A stretch of 64,000 nt of DNA from Sulfurimonas sp. hsl 1-7 (GCF_030577135.1 NZ_JAUIRR010000002.1:62001-126000); one strand, 5' to 3'. Positions 44,525 through 54,467 are shown, numbered from the stretch's first letter. The notes: a model not told the origin generated them from the sequence alone. Made by a program: numbers and translations.

Positions 44525-45051
44525 AATACAGTTATATAAAACCAAGAAAGAAAACTCCTTTTACCCAAGAACTCAAACTCTTAGTGACTTTTTTTTCAAT
44601 GACACTCATTATGATCTTTTCCACTTTTATATTTTTGGTATACAAAGACTACAGTTTCCAAAAACAGAAAGCTGAAACTATCGAAGCAAGACTAGAGTTG
44701 CAAAAAGATATAGAAAATATGAAAAACCAAATAACATATATTAAAAAACAAAAAGATCTCTCCGAAAGAATTTTTACAAAAAACAGTGTCTTAAAAGACT
44801 CTATTACAAATCTCTTTGACCTTGTTCCCGAGCGTATAACACTCTCTCAGGCAGAACTGCTGCAAAACGGATTAATTCTTTACGGTATTACACCAAATAA
44901 AGATGTGTACAACTTTATGTTACAAGCACCTCTACGCTCGATTTTCCATAAAACATATAGCAGTTTTTATCCTGCAGGAAACGGTTGGTTGCGATTTGTA
45001 TCTACAAACTACATTGATGAAATGGATGCGGAGTTAGAAAATGAAAATTAG
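44521..45051 (+). CDS. PilN-like inner-membrane assembly protein
   Basis: 176 residues: a basic cytoplasmic N-terminus (MKYSYIKPRKKTPFTQELKL), one membrane helix (about 24-42, LVTFFSMTLIMIFSTFIFLVY in part), a periplasmic coiled coil (about 45-85) and a small alpha-beta domain (about 95-176, RITLSQAELLQNGLILYGIT). This is the PilN/GspL-C layout. Its ATG overlaps the stop of the PilM-like gene (ATGA), and it overlaps the PilO-like gene by 11 bases. Assignment is from topology and order, not from direct similarity. Confidence 0.55.
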   Translation: MKYSYIKPRKKTPFTQELKLLVTFFSMTLIMIFSTFIFLVYKDYSFQKQKAETIEARLELQKDIENMKNQITYIKKQKDLSERIFTKNSVLKDSITNLFDLVPERITLSQAELLQNGLILYGITPNKDVYNFMLQAPLRSIFHKTYSSFYPAGNGWLRFVSTNYIDEMDAELENEN

Positions 45052-45598
45052 TATCCCTCGTCACTATCTCTATCTGACATTAATATCGATAGTACTGCTT
45101 ATCTTTGTGATTGTATTTTCTTTTTCGGTACTTATCCCTAAAGGGAAAGAGTATCGAATCGAAAGACTCTCTTTTAAAACAGAACTCAATGAGTATGCTA
45201 AATATCAAGAGTTTTATGATGAGACACTCGATGTGCTAAAAGATCTCCAAAGTAAAAATAGACACATCATCCAAGCATTTGATAAACCTTTTAATCCTCA
45301 AAGATTTGAGAAGCAGCATAAAACTTACTTTTCCGATCTAAAGATCTCTAAAGTTGATCGAGCAAAAGATGATGAAGGTTTTGCAGTGTATGAAGTAAAT
45401 ACCACTTCAAAGATAAGTTCACCTACTAATTTTTACGACTTTTTAGATGCAATCAATAAAGCTGATTGGATCATCGCTGTGAACTTTCCTATAGTTTTTA
45501 AAAGAGAAGGCGAGATGATCAACTCTTCTTTTACTATGAGAGTTTACTCTAACAATAACGATACAAACTCAAGTGCTTCAACATCCGAGGCTAAATAA
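45041..45598 (+). CDS. PilO-like inner-membrane assembly protein
   Basis: 185 residues: a short cytoplasmic start, one membrane helix (about 10-30, ISIVLLIFVIVFSFSVLI), a coiled coil (about 40-80) and a periplasmic ferredoxin-like domain (NFYDFLDAINKADWIIAVNF about 130-149) as in PilO/GspM. Third member of the PilM/N/O-like set. A secretin or ATPase gene is not nearby. In Campylobacter a comparable set belongs to the DNA-uptake system, so competence is one possibility. Its last 55 bases overlap the end of tilS on the other strand. Confidence 0.55.
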   Translation: MKISIPRHYLYLTLISIVLLIFVIVFSFSVLIPKGKEYRIERLSFKTELNEYAKYQEFYDETLDVLKDLQSKNRHIIQAFDKPFNPQRFEKQHKTYFSDLKISKVDRAKDDEGFAVYEVNTTSKISSPTNFYDFLDAINKADWIIAVNFPIVFKREGEMINSSFTMRVYSNNNDTNSSASTSEAK

Positions 45599-46533
45599 CC
45601 TCGAAGTTTTACGGGAACTTCCAGCACACGGAACTTCTCTTTTAACTTTTTTTCTAGACCCGTCGCCTGAACATAGGGTGCTATAAATACGTTTTTAGTA
45701 TCTTGTGTAACGATATATTTACGCCCGATTACAACACTTTCATGCTTCAAAAGCTCTTGTTTCTCATTCGCCGTTATCAATTCTCCGCAAGATTTTAAAT
45801 ATTTGTCTATATAAACAAGATTCGTTCTTCTGTCTTTTGATTCAAAATGTGCCAACTGATTTACGACTTTAACTTCAGTCTCTTCTATTAAAGAATCTAC
45901 ATCCTGATCTATATAGGCAAAACTTTTTTCAATCCCGCTTTTATACTTTTGAAGAAGCGGTTCAGAGAAGTTATGACGAAAATAGTTTCTTTGATAACTC
46001 TCATCACTGTTTGTTTCATCTTCAAAATAATCTATCTCTTTGGAGTTCAGATACCCTAATAACTCCTGCTTATCTAAATGGAGCAACGGTCTTACAAGAT
46101 TATAGTTCTCTCTTTTTTCAACAGTTTTCATCCCTGAAAGTTCGACACACCCTGCACCTTTACATAACTGCATCAAAAACCATTCCAGTCTATCGCCCAA
46201 ATGGTGTGCAGTTAAAAGGTTCTCATATCTATACTCTTCGATCAACTCTTCAAAAAAACCGTATCGTAATGAACGAGCTTCAGCTTCAAAGTTTTTCGTA
46301 ATTTCCTGAGCTGCTTTTTCATAACAACTAAATCCATACTTAGCTGCCAATTCTCTTGCATAAGCAATTTCATCTTTACTCTGTTCACGAATACCGTAAT
46401 CAACAATAGCAATGTCAAATTTGATCTCATTTTCTAAAAGAAGAAATAATAGTGCAGTAGAATCACCTCCGGCTGAAAATGCCAGAAGGTTTTTAGAGTC
46501 TTGTAAGAGCTCTTTAGTTGTTTGAAGGAGCAT
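45544..46533 (-). CDS. tilS: tRNA(Ile)-lysidine synthase TilS
   Basis: Changes C34 of the CAU-anticodon tRNA-Ile to lysidine using ATP and lysine, which sets AUA decoding. The P-loop pyrophosphatase motif reads LLAFSAGGDSTALLFLL (about 16-32; first glycine of SGGxDS replaced by alanine). LTAHHLGDRLEWFLMQLCKGAG near 108 and RPLL are typical. 329 aa, short form with a small C-terminal part. It overlaps rimO by 20 bases upstream. Confidence 0.93.
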   Translation of the reverse strand: MLLQTTKELLQDSKNLLAFSAGGDSTALLFLLLENEIKFDIAIVDYGIREQSKDEIAYARELAAKYGFSCYEKAAQEITKNFEAEARSLRYGFFEELIEEYRYENLLTAHHLGDRLEWFLMQLCKGAGCVELSGMKTVEKRENYNLVRPLLHLDKQELLGYLNSKEIDYFEDETNSDESYQRNYFRHNFSEPLLQKYKSGIEKSFAYIDQDVDSLIEETEVKVVNQLAHFESKDRRTNLVYIDKYLKSCGELITANEKQELLKHESVVIGRKYIVTQDTKNVFIAPYVQATGLEKKLKEKFRVLEVPVKLRGYLASDVEALEFVSLLLE

Positions 46534-47845
46534 TGTCCACTGTTGCCATTAAAATATCACCGGCAATACCTGTGATTTTCGCTTTGTACGGTTTCCCGAA
46601 AACAATTTCGGCATCCTCATCTGTTCTGTCGTTAACAAAGATCTCACCGTCAATATCTCTATCCCAAAGAATCTCACGTGCACTTAAAAGGTACTCATGC
46701 TCGTCGCTCTCACCGTCAATTACGATATCAACCTCTTTGCCGATCTCAGCCTCTAGTGATTCAAGGCTCACCTCTTTTACGATTTCACCTAAAATCTCTG
46801 CACGTTTTGCAATAGTCTCTTCATCGATCTTATCTGCTACCATATCGTAAGCAGATGTCGTTTCCTCATCGCTATATGCAAAAACATTTACGCGATCGAA
46901 TCCAAAACTTTTAGTAAATTCACACATCTCATCAAACATCTCCTGTGTTTCACCAGGATGTCCAACAATAAAGCTTGTTCTTACAAAAGAGTTTGGCATA
47001 TTTCTCATATAGTTTAATAGCTCTAATGTTTTCTCTTTGCCGAAACCTCTTTTCATAATGCGTAACATATCATCGTTTATATGTTGAATAGGCATATCAA
47101 AATAGTTATGGAACACTTCACTTTTCTCTATACGTTTAAGAAGGTTCAGTGATGTAGTTGATGGATATAGATAAAGAATTCTTGCGCTTTTCACACCTTC
47201 GATAAGTTCAATTCTCTCAATCAACAATGAAAGTCCATCTTTTACATTTTTATCTCTTAGGTATGAACTAGAGTCTTGCGATACAAATGAGAAATCCCAG
47301 TATCCTTTAGCTACTAAACTTTCAACCTCTTTTGCAATTGAATCAAGCTCACGAGAGTTAAGTTTTCCTTTGAAACTTGGAATAGCACAAAATGAACACT
47401 GTTGATTACACCCTTCACTCAGTTTTACATATGCATGATATGTTGAACCTGTAACTACCCTTTCAGCACCATCTATCAGATATACTTCATCACTAAATCT
47501 ACTTTTTTTCTGTGCTAAAAGCTCATCGATCTTGTCATAGTCACCAACACCAGTAAAGATATCAACTTCCGGGATCTGCTCTTGGAGCTCCTCTTGGTAT
47601 CTTTCACTTAAACATCCTGCCATTACTAAAACAGAATCTTCTTTTCTTGCTTCATCTAAAGAAAGAACTGTGTTAATAGACTCTTCTTTTGCAGCATCAA
47701 TGAATCCACAAGTGTTTACAATGATTACATCTGCATCTTCATTGTTGTCTGTTAATTCAAAATTTTTGAGTCGTCCCATCATAACTTCAGTATCTACAAG
47801 ATTTTTTGTACATCCCAATGAGACTATATGTAGTTTGTTTGCCAT
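46514..47845 (-). CDS. rimO: Ribosomal protein S12 methylthiotransferase RimO
   Basis: Radical SAM methylthiotransferase acting on an aspartate of ribosomal protein S12. First domain with SLGCTKNLVDTE (about 9-20), NTCGFIDAAKEESI (about 45) and MAGCLSERY; radical SAM cluster CNQQCSFCAIPSFKG (about 146); C-terminal TRAM. GFIDAAKEES after the second cysteine is the RimO mark that separates it from MiaB, also in this window. 443 aa. AGGG precedes the ATG. tilS follows with a 20-base overlap. Confidence 0.96.
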   Translation of the reverse strand: MANKLHIVSLGCTKNLVDTEVMMGRLKNFELTDNNEDADVIIVNTCGFIDAAKEESINTVLSLDEARKEDSVLVMAGCLSERYQEELQEQIPEVDIFTGVGDYDKIDELLAQKKSRFSDEVYLIDGAERVVTGSTYHAYVKLSEGCNQQCSFCAIPSFKGKLNSRELDSIAKEVESLVAKGYWDFSFVSQDSSSYLRDKNVKDGLSLLIERIELIEGVKSARILYLYPSTTSLNLLKRIEKSEVFHNYFDMPIQHINDDMLRIMKRGFGKEKTLELLNYMRNMPNSFVRTSFIVGHPGETQEMFDEMCEFTKSFGFDRVNVFAYSDEETTSAYDMVADKIDEETIAKRAEILGEIVKEVSLESLEAEIGKEVDIVIDGESDEHEYLLSAREILWDRDIDGEIFVNDRTDEDAEIVFGKPYKAKITGIAGDILMATVDNAPSNN

Positions 47846-47900
47846 TACCCTACTTTGTATTTTATTTATGAAATTATAGCTAATTTTAGTCCGCTAAAGT

Positions 47901-47906
47901 TATAAT
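47901..47906 (+). promoter_or_regulatory. -10 box directly before the flavoprotein gene
   Basis: A consensus TATAAT, seven bases (TGCATTT), then the ATG at 47914, with no ribosome binding site. Leaderless message likely. Confidence 0.5.
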
Positions 47907-47913
47907 TGCATTT

Positions 47914-48960
47914 ATGAAAAACTATGATGTACTTATTTTAGGGGCTGGCGCTTCGGGACTGATGTGTGGAGCGAACTTACCCAAAAAACTCTCTGTTGCA
48001 ATTGTTGATGGAAATGACAAAGTTGCAAAAAAACTCAAAATTTCTGGTGGCGGAAAATGTAATATCACAAATGTAAGTGTAAAACCAAATAATTTTGACG
48101 GTAACAAAGAGCTCATCAAACAAGTTTTTAAAAAGTTCAATAAAGAGAAACTAGTTCGTTTTTTAGATCGTAACCATATTGATCTTGAATTGCGTAAAGA
48201 GCGTTACTATTTTTGTAAACACTCTTCGGATGATATTATAAACCTCCTAGTACAGCTCAATGAGCAACACCATTTTTACCTTAACCACAAAATCATCTCC
48301 CTTACAAAAGAGGACGATCTTTTTATACTCAAAACAGACAAACAATATATAAAAGCAAAAAATGTAGTTGTAGCAACAGGTGGAAAAAGTTTTGCAAATC
48401 TTGGTGCGAGTGATATAGGTCTTGAAATCGCTAAAAGTTTTGGTCTTGAAGTAAAAGAATTTACACCTGCCCTTGTTGGACTAACCGTACAAAAAGAACA
48501 GTTTTGGATGAAAGAGTTAAGTGGTCTGAGCACCTATGTCAACATAAAAGTTGGAGATAAACTTCTCAAAGAGGAACTTCTTTTTACACACAAAGGTCTC
48601 AGTGGTCCAGCCGTGTTATCTGCATCATTGTATTGGAATAAAGGTGATATTAGTGTTAATTTCATCCCTGAAGAGAAAAAAGAGAGTCTTCCAAAACGTC
48701 TTAGTAATATGATGAAAGACAAATCTCTCACTAACTACAAATTTTCTCCTGCAGGAAACTATGGATTTACAAAAGCAGAGGTCTCTCGCGGCGGTATAAT
48801 GGCAGATGAGTTAGATTTTAAAACTTTAGAGGCAAAAAAAGTAAAAGGGCTTTACTTTATAGGTGAAGTTGTCGATGTTACTGGGGAACTTGGTGGTTAT
48901 AATTTTCAATGGGCTTTTTCTAGTGCATATTTTTGTGCCAAATGTATAAAAGTGTCATAG
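47914..48960 (+). CDS. FAD-dependent oxidoreductase of the HI0933/BaiN family
   Basis: 348-residue flavoprotein (COG2081-type). FAD-binding LILGAGASGLMCGANL (about 6-21), the family-specific KKLKISGGGKCNITN (about 40-54), VVVATGGKSFANLGASDIG (about 150-168) and the C-terminal FIGEVVDVTGELGGYNFQWAFSSAYF (motif at about 312-337, FAD ring region). Members are annotated as aminoacetone oxidase or dehydrogenase, but the true substrate is unknown in most bacteria. About 50 residues shorter than typical members. Confidence 0.9.
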   Translation: MKNYDVLILGAGASGLMCGANLPKKLSVAIVDGNDKVAKKLKISGGGKCNITNVSVKPNNFDGNKELIKQVFKKFNKEKLVRFLDRNHIDLELRKERYYFCKHSSDDIINLLVQLNEQHHFYLNHKIISLTKEDDLFILKTDKQYIKAKNVVVATGGKSFANLGASDIGLEIAKSFGLEVKEFTPALVGLTVQKEQFWMKELSGLSTYVNIKVGDKLLKEELLFTHKGLSGPAVLSASLYWNKGDISVNFIPEEKKESLPKRLSNMMKDKSLTNYKFSPAGNYGFTKAEVSRGGIMADELDFKTLEAKKVKGLYFIGEVVDVTGELGGYNFQWAFSSAYFCAKCIKVS

Positions 48961-49019
48961 TTTAAAGATACCATAAAAGAGTATGATGTATAATCATCTA
49001 TTATGCGAAAGGGAAAAAT

Positions 49020-49607
49020 ATGAAAAATAGTTTAACGAAATTAGCTTTAGCTACTTCTATCGCGGCTATGCCTTTAATGGCTGACTACACTTTCAATACA
49101 AAATCATTATTTGCTATTGAAGGTGGTTACAGTGACCTAGGTGCCAATGTGTACGATTCTGGAGTCGGTATCTCTAACCTAGGTAAAGAAAACGGCGGAA
49201 TGGGAACTATCGGTCTTAAAGTAGGTGCACAAACTGAAAATTACAGAATTTTCATTAGTGCAAGACATTATGATGCAGATAAGTTAAGTAGGTTAAATAC
49301 TTATGGCGCTGAAGCACAATATATGTTTAACTTTTCAGAACCTGTTAACTTCTTCGTAGGTATCAATGGTGGTATCGCTAACCTTAGAGTTACCGGAACA
49401 ACTACATATGATACAGCCTATGAGAACTTAAACTATATTGGTGGTGATTTAGGTTTTAATTACCATGCAACTGAACTTGTTGATGTAGAGCTTGGATATA
49501 GATTTATGACATTTAAAGATGACATAGAGCGTTCAACTTACACTTATCAACTTGATAGACTACAAACATTCTATGTAAGTGCTATCATTAAATGGGATAT
49601 GGATTAA
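49020..49607 (+). CDS. Small outer-membrane beta-barrel protein
   Basis: 195 residues: a signal peptide (about 1-21, LALATSIAAMPLMA), then a fold of about eight strands in alternating pattern (FAIEGGYSDLG, GTIGLKVGAQTENYRIFISA, VELGYRFMTF, TFYVSAIIKWDMD). It resembles the OmpA-like or opacity-type eight-strand barrels. The AAGGGAAAA site and a TATAAT box at 48989 give a normal leadered start. No partner genes; function unknown. Confidence 0.75.
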   Translation: MKNSLTKLALATSIAAMPLMADYTFNTKSLFAIEGGYSDLGANVYDSGVGISNLGKENGGMGTIGLKVGAQTENYRIFISARHYDADKLSRLNTYGAEAQYMFNFSEPVNFFVGINGGIANLRVTGTTTYDTAYENLNYIGGDLGFNYHATELVDVELGYRFMTFKDDIERSTYTYQLDRLQTFYVSAIIKWDMD

Positions 49608-49732
49608 TTTCCTATCTCATTATCCTTTCTTTTTTAATCTTCCAATAATCATAATTTAATTCATAAAAATTAAACTATTATCATATAAATATAAATTTAG
49701 TAAAGTAAAAATAAATGATTTTTAATGAGTAG

Positions 49733-49764
49733 AAAAAAAGTTTCAACTCCAAAAAGGAGTTGAA
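49733..49764 (-). terminator. Rho-independent terminator of the major porin gene
   Basis: On the minus strand TTCAACTCC, TTTTT, GGAGTTGAA (perfect 9-bp stem) is followed by a run of seven T, 18 bases after the porin stop. The rest of the 174-base spacer (49608-49781) is AT-rich and empty. Confidence 0.9.
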
Positions 49765-49781
49765 TTTAAGAAAGTAATTTC

Positions 49782-51149
49782 TTAGAAGTTAAGAGTTAAG
49801 TATGCTTGAGCAACACTATGTCTTTTAAGATTACCAGTTTTTGCATTAATATATGCTACAGTAATATCTGCTGGACCATAAGATTTAGCAGCTGTTACAG
49901 TAACTTCAGATAAGTCATTATCACCAGCAGCTGTACTTTGATCAGCTTCAGTATAGTAAATACCAAGGTCAAATAAACCATTTACTGGAGATTCAATAGT
50001 TACATTATAAGAATCTGTATCTTGTTGTGTGATGTAACCATAGTTCCACCATGCTTCAGTATATAGTTTAGATTGTGCTGTACCACCTACAAAATCAGTT
50101 GCAGTATTTTGACCAGCTGAATGATCTTTTCCAATTTGAGAGTAAGATACTTTAATAGTAGCCATATCTTTCATCTCATATCCAAGCATTACTGCAAGTG
50201 CATCAGAATCAACTTTAGCAGCTGCTGTACTACCATCATTATGAATTTTATCAGATGTAGAATCAATATCTAAACCTGTGTACTGAACACCTGCTAATAA
50301 ACCAGGAATTTTTTGACATGCTAAATCTGCTTGTAACCAGTATGCAGTTGCAATTTGCGATACATTATAGTACCATGCTTGAACAGTTAATGGTTTAAAT
50401 GAGTTATTAATAATACCCGCTGCATAAGCACCGTCTGAACCGTATGTTGCGAAGTCACCATTTGCATTTACTACAGCTCCTGCTGCATGTCCAAGTGTAA
50501 CAACATTACTTTGCATATTATTATTTGTTGGAACTGCTGCACCTGGTACAACATCTACCGTATTACTACCAGTACCAAATGTTTCTGTACCATTTCCGTT
50601 AGCTACCCATGCACCAACTAAAGTAGTATCTGGAATATCTTGATTAATTACAGCGATACCTTCAAATGTATTTTTTTCAATTGACCATTTTTCAGTAAAT
50701 GCTAATGGAGTATCTAATTCCATACGACCAAGTTTAAGAGTTGTTTTACCAGCAGTTGCAGCTATCCATAGTTCATTCATCCAAGATGCATTTTCAACTT
50801 TAGCACCACCTAATCCACTCGCAAAGTTATTACCCGTTCCAGCAGTTGCAGTATGTGCACCACCCCATACATTTGATACTAAGTTATTTTCTAACCCAAG
50901 TGTAGTAAGAATAGTATATCCAGCACCAGCACTTAAAGTAACCATATCATTTTTTGCTAAATCAGCAGTAATGTTTAGGTTTAAAGAAGCATCAGCAGCT
51001 GAAGAATCTTTATCAAAAAGATCAGCATCACCTTGATTACTTGTCATATAAAAAAGATTAGCATCTCCACTAACTTTTACGTTATCAACAGCGAATGCAG
51101 CTGAACCAGCAAGTAATGCAGCTACTAAACTTAATTTTGTAAATTTCAT
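49782..51149 (-). CDS. Campylobacter-type major outer-membrane porin
   Basis: 455 residues from ATG 51149: a signal peptide (about 1-20, LSLVAALLAGSAAFA) and a beta-barrel. The NELWIAATAGKTTLKLGRME block (about 145-165) with LDTPLAFTEKWSIEKNTFEG after it resembles the Campylobacter MOMP family. The chain ends in AQAYLTLNF, with the usual terminal phenylalanine. The frame extends to an ATG at 51179, but AAGGAG stands before 51149 and the TATACT promoter box lies only four bases before 51179, so the shorter start is right. Likely the abundant general porin: strong promoter, strong terminator, single gene. Confidence 0.88.
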   Translation of the reverse strand: MKFTKLSLVAALLAGSAAFAVDNVKVSGDANLFYMTSNQGDADLFDKDSSAADASLNLNITADLAKNDMVTLSAGAGYTILTTLGLENNLVSNVWGGAHTATAGTGNNFASGLGGAKVENASWMNELWIAATAGKTTLKLGRMELDTPLAFTEKWSIEKNTFEGIAVINQDIPDTTLVGAWVANGNGTETFGTGSNTVDVVPGAAVPTNNNMQSNVVTLGHAAGAVVNANGDFATYGSDGAYAAGIINNSFKPLTVQAWYYNVSQIATAYWLQADLACQKIPGLLAGVQYTGLDIDSTSDKIHNDGSTAAAKVDSDALAVMLGYEMKDMATIKVSYSQIGKDHSAGQNTATDFVGGTAQSKLYTEAWWNYGYITQQDTDSYNVTIESPVNGLFDLGIYYTEADQSTAAGDNDLSEVTVTAAKSYGPADITVAYINAKTGNLKRHSVAQAYLTLNF

Positions 51150-51183
51150 ATATTCTCCTTGTTTCTTTACAAATTTCATATGC

Positions 51184-51189
51184 AGTATA
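51184..51189 (-). promoter_or_regulatory. Extended -10 box of the major porin gene
   Basis: TGC then TATACT on the minus strand, giving a leader of about 28 bases to the ATG at 51149. Confidence 0.45.
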
Positions 51190-51245
51190 GCACACCCTAT
51201 TCTTAATTTATGATTAAAACTGTTTATTATTTACTTATCTTTAGT

Positions 51246-51251
51246 TAAAAT
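51246..51251 (+). promoter_or_regulatory. -10 box directly before the lipoprotein gene
   Basis: TAAAAT, six bases (GACAAT), then the ATG at 51258, with no Shine-Dalgarno sequence. Leaderless message likely. Confidence 0.4.
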
Positions 51252-51257
51252 GACAAT

Positions 51258-51683
51258 ATGAAACAAAAAGTAAATATCACAATAATCTCGTTTATCACAT
51301 TAATATCACTAAGTGGATGTACCTCAAATGGGGGTGTAACGCCCACTACAAACAATGAGTTAAATAGTGTGAGTCCAACAACAAGCAACAAAAAAGCCGG
51401 TTTTATGCAGAACTCTTTAGATAATTGGCTTAAGAATGATTGGTCTCCAGCGGTGGAGCAAGATCCGGAAATTCAAAAAAAGTATATGACAAAAGAGGTA
51501 GTAACAAAAAAAGAGGATCAAAATCTTACTACACAAGAAGTTAAGTATACTGAAAGCAAAACAAAAGGATTTACACTACAAGAGTATGTAGATAAGATTG
51601 GAGCATATCAAAAGGCAAAGCCTAGTGATGAAAACAGTTCCCATCTTAAACAGATGGAAAGTTTACCTGCTATAGGGAAGTGA
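51258..51683 (+). CDS. Lipoprotein of unknown function
   Basis: 141 residues with a lipoprotein signal peptide (IISFITLISLSGC, cysteine at about 21), then an S/T/N-rich spacer and a conserved-looking segment AGFMQNSLDNWLKNDWSPAV (about 50-69). The remainder is polar, with QEVKYTESKTKGFTLQEYVD. No cysteines beyond the lipid-bearing one. Family not recognised; probably an inner- or outer-membrane surface lipoprotein. Divergent from the porin gene; its stop is two bases from the end of fabI on the other strand. Confidence 0.72.
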   Translation: MKQKVNITIISFITLISLSGCTSNGGVTPTTNNELNSVSPTTSNKKAGFMQNSLDNWLKNDWSPAVEQDPEIQKKYMTKEVVTKKEDQNLTTQEVKYTESKTKGFTLQEYVDKIGAYQKAKPSDENSSHLKQMESLPAIGK

Positions 51684-51685
51684 AA

Positions 51686-52531
<846 letters not shown>

Positions 52532-53242
52532 TTACTTGTTTTCTAGTTCTTGTGCAAACATAACCATTTGACAAAAATCTTCCACTTTTAATGCTGCACT
52601 ACCGACTAAAATACCATCGACATTCTTAAGTGCCATAATCTCTTTTGCATTATTTACTTTTACGCTTCCACCGTATAATAATGGTGCAGGTGATTTTTTC
52701 TTCAACTCTCGATGAATTGCTATAATATCTTCATTTGTAGGAGTAAGTCCCGTACCAATCGCCCATACAGGTTCATAAGCGATGATCAGCTTTTCATAAG
52801 ATGTATCGATCCCTTTGTATTGTGAATCGATGTACTCCATCATTTCAGATACACCGGCTTCACGTTTTTCTAACGGTTCACCTACACAATATACTATCGT
52901 GTATCCAAGTGCTTTAAAGTAATCAAACTTTTGCGATATTACCTCTTGTGTCTCACCTAAAATATGACGACGTTCACTGTGGCCTATCAAAATAGTTTTC
53001 AAACCGAATTCATCTAGATGGTCAACACCTATCTCACCGGTAAATGCTCCGTTTTGTACAGGATAAGCATTTTGTGCACCGATAGTTACATCTGTATCAA
53101 AACTATCTAAAGAGGATGTAGCAGGGAAAACAAAACTTTCTTGATCTATATGATTTGTTTTTATAAAATCATCAAGCGTCTCTATATATTCTTTTGTTTG
53201 TTTTCTTGTCAGGTTTGTTTTTAAATTAGCTGCTACTATCAT
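52532..53242 (-). CDS. tpiA: Triose-phosphate isomerase
   Basis: TIM-barrel enzyme interconverting DHAP and glyceraldehyde 3-phosphate. AANLKTN (about 4-10; K7 binds phosphate), IGHSERR (about 88, catalytic His), AYEPVWAIGTG (about 155-165, catalytic Glu) and LLYGGSVKVNNA (about 195). 236 aa, a little shorter than the usual 250, as common in this phylum. Eleven bases after pgk. Confidence 0.97.
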   Translation of the reverse strand: MIVAANLKTNLTRKQTKEYIETLDDFIKTNHIDQESFVFPATSSLDSFDTDVTIGAQNAYPVQNGAFTGEIGVDHLDEFGLKTILIGHSERRHILGETQEVISQKFDYFKALGYTIVYCVGEPLEKREAGVSEMMEYIDSQYKGIDTSYEKLIIAYEPVWAIGTGLTPTNEDIIAIHRELKKKSPAPLLYGGSVKVNNAKEIMALKNVDGILVGSAALKVEDFCQMVMFAQELENK

Positions 53243-53253
53243 ACCACTTCCAA

Positions 53254-54447
53254 TTATGCTTTTACAAGTGCTTCTACACCAGGTAAAACTTTACCTTCTA
53301 AAAGTTCAAGTGAAGCTCCGCCACCTGTTGAAATAAATGTGATCTCATTTCCTACATTTACACGCTGTACAAGGTCAGCCGTATCACCGCCGCCAACAAC
53401 AGTAGTTGCATAGCTGTCTGCAACGAAGTGTGCTATTTTAGAACTACCTCTTGCAAATTTCTCCATCTCATACACACCCATTGGACCATTCCAGAGTACT
53501 GTTTGAACATCATTAAGACCTTCACGGTAAAGTCTAACAGTAGCAGGTCCAATATCAAGACCCATCCAGCCATTTGGAATCTCTTGAGCAGTTACAATTT
53601 TACTTACGGCATCGGCAGAAAATTTTTCAGCTGCGATCACATCTACAGGAAGATAGAATTTTACACCTAACTCTTTTGCTTTATCCATAATCTTTTGTGC
53701 TTCTTCAAGAAGATCATCTTCAACAAGTGATGCACCAATGTCGTATCCTAATTGTTTTAGGAACGTAAACGCCATACCGCCACCAACAAAAACTTTATCC
53801 ACTTTAGGAAGTAAGTTTACTAGTGCTTCTAGTTTTCCTGAAACCTTAGAACCACCTACGATTGCAGCAAATGGACGAACTGGGTTGTCAATTAAATTAG
53901 CGAAAAAGTTAATCTCTTTTTCAAGTAAGAAACCGGCTGCTTTGTGCGCATCATCAAAATATTTTGTAATACCATGAACTGAAGCGTGTGCACGGTGAGA
54001 TACACCAAATGCATCATTGATGTAAAACTCTGCCATAGATGCAAGTTTTTTAGATAACTCTTCATCGTTTTCCGTCTCACCTTTTTCAAAACGAAGGTTT
54101 TCAAGAAGCATAACTTCGTGACGAGGCAACTCTGCTGCCATTTTGATCGCATCTTCACCAATAACACTAGGAGCAAGTTCTACATGACGCTTTAAAAGTT
54201 GCTGTAATCTACGAGCAACTGGTGCTAAAGAGTATTTTTCAACCACTTCACCTTTTGGGCGTCCAAGGTGAGAAGCAAGAATAACTGCACAATCTTCATC
54301 TAAACAATGATTGATAGTTGCAACTGCTGAACGGATACGTCTGTCATCCGTAATATTTCCAAATTCATCCATTGGAACATTAAAGTCACATCTGATAAAA
54401 ACTTTTTTATCTTTTAAATCTAAATCTTTTAAATGTAATAATTCCAT
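53254..54447 (-). CDS. pgk: Phosphoglycerate kinase
   Basis: Reversible phosphate transfer between 1,3-bisphosphoglycerate and ADP. Two-lobed protein of 397 aa: RCDFNVPMD (about 19-27) and SHLGRPKG (about 60) in the substrate lobe, and [12 protein letters not shown] (about 197), [10 protein letters not shown] (about 317) and GGGDTADLV (about 352) in the nucleotide lobe. Between gap and tpiA on the same transcript. Confidence 0.98.
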   Translation of the reverse strand: MELLHLKDLDLKDKKVFIRCDFNVPMDEFGNITDDRRIRSAVATINHCLDEDCAVILASHLGRPKGEVVEKYSLAPVARRLQQLLKRHVELAPSVIGEDAIKMAAELPRHEVMLLENLRFEKGETENDEELSKKLASMAEFYINDAFGVSHRAHASVHGITKYFDDAHKAAGFLLEKEINFFANLIDNPVRPFAAIVGGSKVSGKLEALVNLLPKVDKVFVGGGMAFTFLKQLGYDIGASLVEDDLLEEAQKIMDKAKELGVKFYLPVDVIAAEKFSADAVSKIVTAQEIPNGWMGLDIGPATVRLYREGLNDVQTVLWNGPMGVYEMEKFARGSSKIAHFVADSYATTVVGGGDTADLVQRVNVGNEITFISTGGGASLELLEGKVLPGVEALVKA

Positions 54448-54467
54448 CTACTTCCTTGCCTGTATGA

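Noticed and set aside
51150-51179. Longer major porin start at 51179
   Set aside because: It would put a basic ten-residue piece before the signal peptide, and the -10 box is only four bases away.
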